NCBI GenBank assembly: GCA_047602645.1
Contig: JASGGU010000108.1
Span: 1 to 10,208 of the forward strand
Direction: 5' to 3'
DNA length: 10,208 bases
Source of the DNA: JAEYFP01 sp047602645
GTDB taxonomy: Bacteria > Bacillota > Clostridia > Lachnospirales > Lachnospiraceae
The translations under genes were made by a program, and so were the position numbers. Positions 6,212-10,208 of this stretch are shown piece after piece. Every line of letters begins with the position of its first letter. Positions within the stretch are counted from its first letter, which is position 1. The notes below the pieces were generated by a model, which was given only the letters and a program-made list of their open reading frames with translations, had not been told where the DNA came from and did no database searches.

Positions 6212-7204
6212 CTACTTATCGTAACCGTTTGGATGCAACGAATGCCATTTCCATGCAGAAGTAATAATTGTTTCAAGATCTGCGTACTGCGGCCTCCATC
6301 CAAGAATTTGCTGTGCCTTTTCGCTGGAAGCAATCAAAAATGCTGGATCTCCTGCTCTTCGTGGCTCAACAACTGCTTTAATCGGATCGTTTGTCACTTT
6401 TCTTGCTGTTTCAATGACTTCCTTTACTGTGAATCCGATTCCATTTCCAAGATTAAAGATATCACTTTCTTTTTCGCTTAATAAATATTTTACCGCAAGG
6501 ATATGTGCCTGTGCAAGATCTGTCACATGGATATAATCCCTGACGCAAGTCCCATCCTTTGTTGAATAATCATCTCCAAAAATGCTGATATGCTCTCTCT
6601 GTCTGTTTGGCACCTGTAAAATCAGCGGAATCAGATGACTTTCCGGATTATGCGCCTCGCCGATTACTCCGCTCTCATGGGCGCCGCAGGCATTAAAATA
6701 GCGGAGCGATACATACCGCAAACCGTGTGCCTTACCTACCCAATGAAACATCTTTTCCATTGACAGCTTTGTCTCGCCATAGGTATTTGTCGGGAGCGTC
6801 CTGTCACCTTCAAGAATCGGCAGGTTTTCCGGTTCTCCGTAAGTTGCCGCTGTCGAAGAGAATACCACTTTATCAATTCGATGTGCGACAAGCGCACCTA
6901 ATAATACCATTGTACCATATAAATTATTTTCATAATACTTCAGCGGATCGATCATGCTCTCCCCGACAAGGGAGCTTGCCGCAAAGTGGATAACAGCGTC
7001 AATATTTTCTTCCTTTTTAAATACGCTGTCAAGAAACGACCTGTCACGGATATCTCCTTTATAAAATGACGCCTTTGGATGGATAGCCGCTTCATAGCCC
7101 GTCAGCAGATTATCAATGATAACGACCTCCTCTCCTGCCTCAATCAACGCATATACCGTATGGGAACCGATATAACCGGCTCCGCCTAATACTAAAACCT
7201 TCAT
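6212..7204 (-). CDS. galE: UDP-glucose 4-epimerase
   Basis: GalE interconverts UDP-galactose and UDP-glucose with bound NAD, closing the Leloir cycle and also supplying UDP-galactose for cell-surface sugars. The 330-residue protein is a short-chain dehydrogenase/reductase of the extended type. The nucleotide-binding GGAGYIGSH (Gly7, Gly10, Gly13) is at the N-terminus, followed by the acidic IIDN at 29-32. The catalytic set is SST (116-118) with Tyr142 and Lys146 in YGETK. YFNACGAH, CVRDYIHVTDLA and FNLGNGIGFTVKEVI are the usual GalE signatures. A strong AAGGAAAGG site precedes the ATG. It lies between galK and galT with 15-base gaps on both sides, consistent with one mRNA. No truncation is seen. 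Confidence 0.97.
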   Translation of the reverse strand: MKVLVLGGAGYIGSHTVYALIEAGEEVVIIDNLLTGYEAAIHPKASFYKGDIRDRSFLDSVFKKEENIDAVIHFAASSLVGESMIDPLKYYENNLYGTMVLLGALVAHRIDKVVFSSTAATYGEPENLPILEGDRTLPTNTYGETKLSMEKMFHWVGKAHGLRYVSLRYFNACGAHESGVIGEAHNPESHLIPLILQVPNRQREHISIFGDDYSTKDGTCVRDYIHVTDLAQAHILAVKYLLSEKESDIFNLGNGIGFTVKEVIETARKVTNDPIKAVVEPRRAGDPAFLIASSEKAQQILGWRPQYADLETIITSAWKWHSLHPNGYDK

Positions 7205-7219
7205 ATTTTTTTCCTTTCC

Positions 7220-8500
7220 TTACAGCACCTTCATGCCGCCGTATTTTCTCACCTTCAACACATGGCAGCTTCCCTCGCCAAAAAAGTGCTCTATTTTTTC
7301 GTGATATTCCGCTACCATGTCATTTGGAACAAATGCCTGAATTGTCCCGGCGAACCCACCGCCGTGCACGCGGCAGGCACCTCTTTTTCCCAGTATCCTT
7401 TCGCTCAGCGCCAGCCCGAGAGAAACACTTTGGTTCTGCACGTCACAGTTTGCAAATACATTTTGGAGATATTTATAGGAGCTGTCGCCGGACTCGATAA
7501 TCAGGCGCTTAAATTCGTTAAAATCACGATTCTGCAAAGCTGCCACCTCTTCGCCTACCCGCCTGTGATCCCCCAAAAAATGAATGGCACGCAGCACACC
7601 GCGATCCCCTGTCTTTTCTCTGATCTGCGGAAGCTCTCTGTAAAACTGCTCCTCGTCCACTTCTCTTAAATACTCACACCCAAAATATTGAGCGACCTTT
7701 TTCATCTCCTGCGGCACAAAAGCATATTCCGCCGTCAAATCCGCATGATTTCCCTTGGTATCTACAATACACAGGCTATGTGCAAATTGATCAAAGTCCA
7801 CTTCTACTCTTTTTACTATCGGATTTTTCGTATCTTCAAAATCAATATTGACAAGACTCCCGACTGAGGACGCCATCTGATCCATGAGGCCGCACGGTTT
7901 TTCGAAATAAACATTTTCCGCATACTGGCTGATCTGCGCGATCACGATCGGACTGACTTCCATATGATTATATAAACCGGAAATGATCGTTCCGACCGCT
8001 ACCTCAAAAGCCGCCGAGGAAGAAAGCCCTGCTCCCATCAGTACATCGCTCGTCATATAAGCACAAAAACCGCCGAGTTGATAGCCTTCCTCCCGCAGCT
8101 TGTAAGCCACGCCTCTGATCAGCGCTTCACTCGTACCGGCCTCCTCCGCCTTTTTGCCAAGGTCGCTTAACGCAATCGGCTCGATAGGAAAGCTGTCGGA
8201 TACGATTTTGATCTTTCCATCCCCAGTTCTTGCCGCAATGGCGATCGCATCCAGATTGATGCCTGCTGCGAGCACCTGTCCGTGCTGATGATCTGTGTGA
8301 TTGCCGCCAACTTCGCTTCTGCCCGGCGCGCTGTAAATTTCAACCTCCTGCTCGCCATACAGTTCTTCAAATTTCTCGATTGCTTTTAAATAACGTGCCG
8401 TCTGATAGTTAAGCACCGTTTCATCCACATAAATTTCCTTTAGCAGCTCCTGATATTTCTTTTCCTGCAATTCTTTCTTTAAGCACCCAGTTGCCTTCAT
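7220..8500 (-). CDS. galK: Galactokinase
   Basis: GalK phosphorylates galactose with ATP to galactose 1-phosphate, the first step of the Leloir pathway. The 426-residue protein belongs to the GHMP kinase family. The galactokinase signature is at 59-71 (PGRSEVGGNHTDH, with Arg61). The ATP-loop GHMP motif MGAGLSSSAA is at 155-164, and GLMDQMAS at 204-211 holds the expected catalytic base Asp207. The C-terminal motif RVHGGGFAGTIQAFV is present. It is about 30 residues longer than the E. coli enzyme because of an N-terminal arm of about 25 residues before the conserved core; similar arms are my recollection for clostridial GalK, not checked. AAGGAGG lies 6 bases before the ATG. It is the first gene of the operon, behind the promoter at 8598-8628 and three candidate operators. 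Confidence 0.97.
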   Translation of the reverse strand: MKATGCLKKELQEKKYQELLKEIYVDETVLNYQTARYLKAIEKFEELYGEQEVEIYSAPGRSEVGGNHTDHQHGQVLAAGINLDAIAIAARTGDGKIKIVSDSFPIEPIALSDLGKKAEEAGTSEALIRGVAYKLREEGYQLGGFCAYMTSDVLMGAGLSSSAAFEVAVGTIISGLYNHMEVSPIVIAQISQYAENVYFEKPCGLMDQMASSVGSLVNIDFEDTKNPIVKRVEVDFDQFAHSLCIVDTKGNHADLTAEYAFVPQEMKKVAQYFGCEYLREVDEEQFYRELPQIREKTGDRGVLRAIHFLGDHRRVGEEVAALQNRDFNEFKRLIIESGDSSYKYLQNVFANCDVQNQSVSLGLALSERILGKRGACRVHGGGFAGTIQAFVPNDMVAEYHEKIEHFFGEGSCHVLKVRKYGGMKVL

Positions 8501-8520
8501 AATTCGCCTCCTTGTTCTAT

Positions 8521-8533
8521 TGTTTGGTAAACA
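8521..8533. promoter_or_regulatory. Candidate gal operator O1 (TGTTTGGTAAACA)
   Basis: This is a near-palindromic 13-mer with perfect 5-base half sites TGTTT and AAACA. It lies in the galK leader just before the ribosome site. Its centre is 21 bp from O2, about two helical turns. It is probably bound by the divergent LacI-family regulator; LacI/GalR operators are typically palindromes of this size. Binding downstream of the start site would act as a roadblock or with loop formation. Confidence 0.6.
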
Positions 8534-8541
8534 CTATTTTT

Positions 8542-8554
8542 TGTTTACTAAACA
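8542..8554. promoter_or_regulatory. Candidate gal operator O2 (TGTTTACTAAACA), best match
   Basis: This is the cleanest site: the half sites TGTTTA and TAAACA are perfectly complementary around a single central base. It is in the galK leader, about 40 bases downstream of the predicted start. The same core recurs at 8521-8533, 8574-8586 and 8699-8711, which supports specific binding by the regulator encoded next door. Confidence 0.7.
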
Positions 8555-8573
8555 TCTAAGTTTTTACTTGCAA

Positions 8574-8586
8574 TTTTTAGTAAATT
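8574..8586. promoter_or_regulatory. Weak candidate gal operator (TTTTTAGTAAATT)
   Basis: The central nine bases TTTAGTAAA match O2 read on the other strand, but the outer bases differ. The site lies just after the predicted gal transcription start (about 8591), and its centre is 32 bp from that of O2, about three helical turns. It is the best placed to block RNA polymerase directly, though the sequence match is weak. Confidence 0.4.
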
Positions 8587-8597
8587 GTGTATAATTA

Positions 8598-8628
8598 ATT
8601 ATATACTCATATATTTTTATTTTGTCAA
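8598..8628 (-). promoter_or_regulatory. Sigma-A-type promoter of the galKET operon
   Basis: On the minus strand a perfect -35 TTGACA (8623-8628) is followed 17 bases later by TATATA (8600-8605), or 19 bases later by TATAAT (8598-8603). The spacer and flanks are very A/T rich. Transcription should start near 8591, giving a leader of about 90 bases that carries three operator-like sites before galK. Confidence 0.75.
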
Positions 8629-8698
8629 TACGTTTCTTGCAAATTTACAAGATTTTTAACAGAAAAACGAGCAAAATCTCAAAAAATGAACTGCCAAA

Positions 8699-8711
8699 AA
8701 TTTAGTAAACA
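8699..8711. promoter_or_regulatory. Candidate operator in front of the galR-like gene (AATTTAGTAAACA)
   Basis: Eleven of 13 bases match TGTTTAGTAAACA, the O2 sequence read on the other strand. It lies about 27 bases before the repressor start codon. A half site (GTAAACA, 8716-8722) follows 11 bp later. This suggests autoregulation, or looping with the galK-side sites about 125 bp away. No convincing plus-strand -10/-35 pair was found between 8630 and 8699, so the repressor promoter is not assigned. Confidence 0.5.
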
Positions 8712-8723
8712 ACAAGTAAACAA

Positions 8724-8737
8724 AGGAGAGCTCTCTT
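8724..8737 (+). promoter_or_regulatory. Ribosome site of the galR-like gene inside a small hairpin
   Basis: The AAAGGAG site is followed at once by its own complement: GAG (8726-8728) pairs with CTC (8733-8735) around an AGCT loop, extended by a G-U and an A-T pair. The GAGAGCTCTC core is a perfect palindrome. The stem could partly hide the ribosome site and keep repressor levels low. The effect is inference and the stem is short. Confidence 0.35.
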
Positions 8738-9733
8738 ATGGCGACGATCAGAGAAATTGCAGCAAAGGCACAAGTATCTCCTGCCGCTGTGTCCAGAATC
8801 CTTAATAATGACCCTTCTCTCAATGTGACGGTTGCTACCAGGCAGCGTGTTTTCGATACTGCGGCAGAGCTTGGATATGAAAAGAAGGAACGCGGCAAAA
8901 AGATTTCCGCTGCACTCACTTATGGGATTTTACAATGGTATTCCCCGAAGCAGGAGCTGGATGACCCTTATTATTTATCTGTTCGCCTCGGCGTAGAAAA
9001 TTACTGCACGGAAAACCACATCAACGTGATCCGTGCCTTTCGCTCGGACTCTGATCATATGGCATCTCTTTCCGGAGCGGATGGTCTGATTTGTATTGGG
9101 AAATTCGACACTGAGGAAATCGAGAACTTTAAAAAGCTGACGCCCTGCTTTATCCTTGTGGATATGCATACGGCACGGGTGGAATACAATTCTATTTCCC
9201 TTGATTTTGAAAATGCCGTAAGGGACGTGATGAATTATCTGTACGAACTCGGACACCGAACGATTGGCTATCTCGGCGGCAGGGAATACTTAAAGGGGCA
9301 TACCGTTTACCCGGATATGCGACGGCAGGTTTTCCAGTCCTTCTGCGAAGTACACGGCATCGCCTATTTGCCCTATCTGCTTGAGGATGCCTATACCTCC
9401 GACGCAGGCTACCATATGATGAACTCTCTCATTCAGGAAAAAAAAGTTCCTTCCGCTATTTTTGCCGCCAGTGACAGCATCGCGATCGGCGCCATGCGTG
9501 CACTTACTGAAAACGGTTACCGGATTCCGAAAGACGTTTCCATTGTCGGCTTTGACGATATCAGCAGCGCGGCCTATACGACTCCGCCCTTGACAACCGT
9601 TCATGCCCCTTCTTACGAAATGGGCGCTTATGCGGCCGCTTTTCTGATGACGCAATATCCCTTATTCAAACAATACAAAACCCCCCTTCACATGACACTT
9701 CCATGTCAGCTTGTGAAGAGGGGCTCGTGCTAA
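8738..9733 (+). CDS. galR: LacI/GalR-family transcriptional regulator, likely gal operon repressor
   Basis: This 331-residue protein has the usual LacI length and layout. The N-terminal helix-turn-helix is at 3-22 (TIREIAAKAQVSPAAVSRIL), followed by the third helix and a hinge ending near LGYEKK at 50. A periplasmic-binding-protein-like sugar domain covers about 58-331, with DGLICIG, DMHTARVEYNSISLDF, LGHRTIGYLGG, IFAASDSIAIGAM and VSIVGFDDISSAAYTTPPLTTV. The effector is probably galactose or a Leloir intermediate, inferred from the divergent galKET genes. Repeated TGTTTAnTAAACA sites in the shared upstream region are its likely operators. The start has AAAGGAG 9 bases upstream. Its last codons contain a long hairpin, and the stop is 10 bases from that of the convergent neighbour. 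The name galR rests on family plus context. Confidence 0.88.
   Translation: MATIREIAAKAQVSPAAVSRILNNDPSLNVTVATRQRVFDTAAELGYEKKERGKKISAALTYGILQWYSPKQELDDPYYLSVRLGVENYCTENHINVIRAFRSDSDHMASLSGADGLICIGKFDTEEIENFKKLTPCFILVDMHTARVEYNSISLDFENAVRDVMNYLYELGHRTIGYLGGREYLKGHTVYPDMRRQVFQSFCEVHGIAYLPYLLEDAYTSDAGYHMMNSLIQEKKVPSAIFAASDSIAIGAMRALTENGYRIPKDVSIVGFDDISSAAYTTPPLTTVHAPSYEMGAYAAAFLMTQYPLFKQYKTPLHMTLPCQLVKRGSC
9681..9723 (-). terminator. Long hairpin inside the galR 3' coding end, likely terminator for the SH3b gene
   Basis: CCCCCCTTCACA (9681-9692) pairs with TGTGAAGAGGGG (9712-9723) with one mismatch. The stem continues with TGACA (9693-9697) and TGTCA (9704-9708) around a 6-base loop, with a 3-base bulge on one side. 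On the minus strand it ends in six G followed by TTTTGTATTG, a reasonable terminator tail for the gene ending at 9744. On the plus strand the T-rich part (TTATTTTAG) comes about 12 bases later, past the galR stop, so termination there is less sure. Confidence 0.65.
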
Positions 9734-9743
9734 ATTATTTTAG

Positions 9744-10208
9744 TTACTGTACCGCGGTCAGGTAACTTGTTACAGCATATACGGTCTGGCCATTGTAATT
9801 AATCCGTGACCAGCCTTTACTGCTTGTGCCGGTGCGCTGCAGCGTTTCTCCATTAGAGACGGTTGCAACTACGGTATCTGCGCTTTCCGTACTCGGTACC
9901 GTTCTTAGGTTTGTCTGGATTTTCGGCGTCACCGTATCACTTACAGCCGTAAAACTCATACCTGATTCCGGACTTTCTACCGTTGGTGTATTCGCAGTCT
10001 TATAATTCATATCCGTCGTCAAATACTGCGTTACGGCATATACGGTCTGTCCATTGTAGAGCAGTCTGGACCAACCGCCTGCCGAGGTTCCTGTTCTCGT
10101 CAGCGCTTCTCCGTAGGAGACAGTCCCTACGATATTATCACCAGAGGACATGTCCGCGTTGCTTCTTAAATTCACGTTATCCTTAGGGGTCACCGAATCA
10201 TTGACAGG
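9744..10208 (-). CDS. SH3b-repeat protein, C-terminal part; 5' end outside the window
   Basis: The frame is open to the right edge with no convincing start (a GTG at 10193 sits inside a repeat), so 154 C-terminal residues are visible. They form two bacterial SH3 (SH3b, SH3_3-like) repeats: about 2-64 and 87-151. Both share VTPK, NLR, VVxTVSxGExLxRTGTS, GWSR and YNGQTVYAVTxYLT. The linker (65-86) is Thr/Ser/Pro-rich and of low complexity. Such repeats usually bind cell-wall peptides or ligands in exported proteins, often next to an enzyme domain or a membrane anchor. The part that would show a signal peptide or catalytic domain is not in the window. The two copies are closely similar, suggesting fairly recent duplication or constraint. 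The gene is convergent with galR. Confidence 0.8.
   Translation of the reverse strand, partial: PVNDSVTPKDNVNLRSNADMSSGDNIVGTVSYGEALTRTGTSAGGWSRLLYNGQTVYAVTQYLTTDMNYKTANTPTVESPESGMSFTAVSDTVTPKIQTNLRTVPSTESADTVVATVSNGETLQRTGTSSKGWSRINYNGQTVYAVTSYLTAVQ

Noticed and set aside
8624..8640. Possible catabolite (CcpA cre) site overlapping the gal -35 box, around AAACG
   Set aside because: Only the central CG and a few A bases fit the cre consensus on the minus strand; the TG at one end and the C near the other are wrong.
8501..8737. Riboswitch or tRNA-like leader in the gal divergent region
   Set aside because: The pairing seen there comes from the operator palindromes; there is no conserved aptamer, T-box sequence or terminator in the leader.
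8686..8802. Short upstream frame beginning at an ATG at 8686 and running out of frame into galR
   Set aside because: No ribosome site precedes it, and it overlaps operator sequence and the galR start in another frame.
9290..9655. A 121-codon open frame on the minus strand inside galR
   Set aside because: The plus-strand frame has clear LacI-family motifs throughout. The opposite frame has no recognisable domain or ribosome site and is a shadow.

Overview
The window looks like chromosome from a low-to-moderate GC Gram-positive bacterium, most likely a Clostridia member of the Lachnospiraceae type. The evidence is strong AGGAGG-like ribosome sites, sigma-A promoters with 17-base spacers, intrinsic terminators, a class II (Gram-positive type) GalT, and small zinc-ribbon membrane proteins of the kind common in gut clostridia. 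The taxonomic call is inference. There is no rRNA, tRNA, insertion sequence, phage gene or CRISPR array.

Left part (1-1454, minus strand): a TetR-family regulator is followed by a CPBP-family membrane protease that runs off the left edge. The TetR promoter has a perfect 18-bp palindrome over its predicted start site, which points to autorepression. A perfect 13-bp inverted repeat overlaps the TetR stop codon and separates the two genes.

Second block (1456-4575, minus strand): one apparent operon running from a clear promoter at 4547-4575 to a terminator at 1456-1487. It encodes two zinc-ribbon single-pass membrane proteins, a shorter membrane protein without the zinc ribbon, and an aldo/keto reductase of the YghZ/Gpr type. 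The three membrane proteins look like diverged paralogues in their outer domains and have no recognised function. They are the least explained part of the window.

Third block (4613-9733): a Leloir galactose operon, galK-galE-galT, on the minus strand, divergent from a LacI/GalR-type repressor on the plus strand. GalK phosphorylates galactose, GalT exchanges it with UDP-glucose, and GalE regenerates UDP-glucose. The 237-base divergent region has a good gal promoter and several TGTTTAnTAAACA-like operators with spacings close to whole helical turns. No galactose transporter or galM lies within the window.

Right edge (9744-10208, minus strand): the C-terminal end of a protein with two SH3b-type repeats, convergent with the repressor gene. 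A long hairpin inside the last codons of the repressor gene, followed on the minus strand by a T-rich run, is probably the terminator for this gene. A 23-bp sequence occurs twice (1432-1454 and 4619-4641), each time directly after an operon terminator. This suggests a dispersed intergenic repeat.
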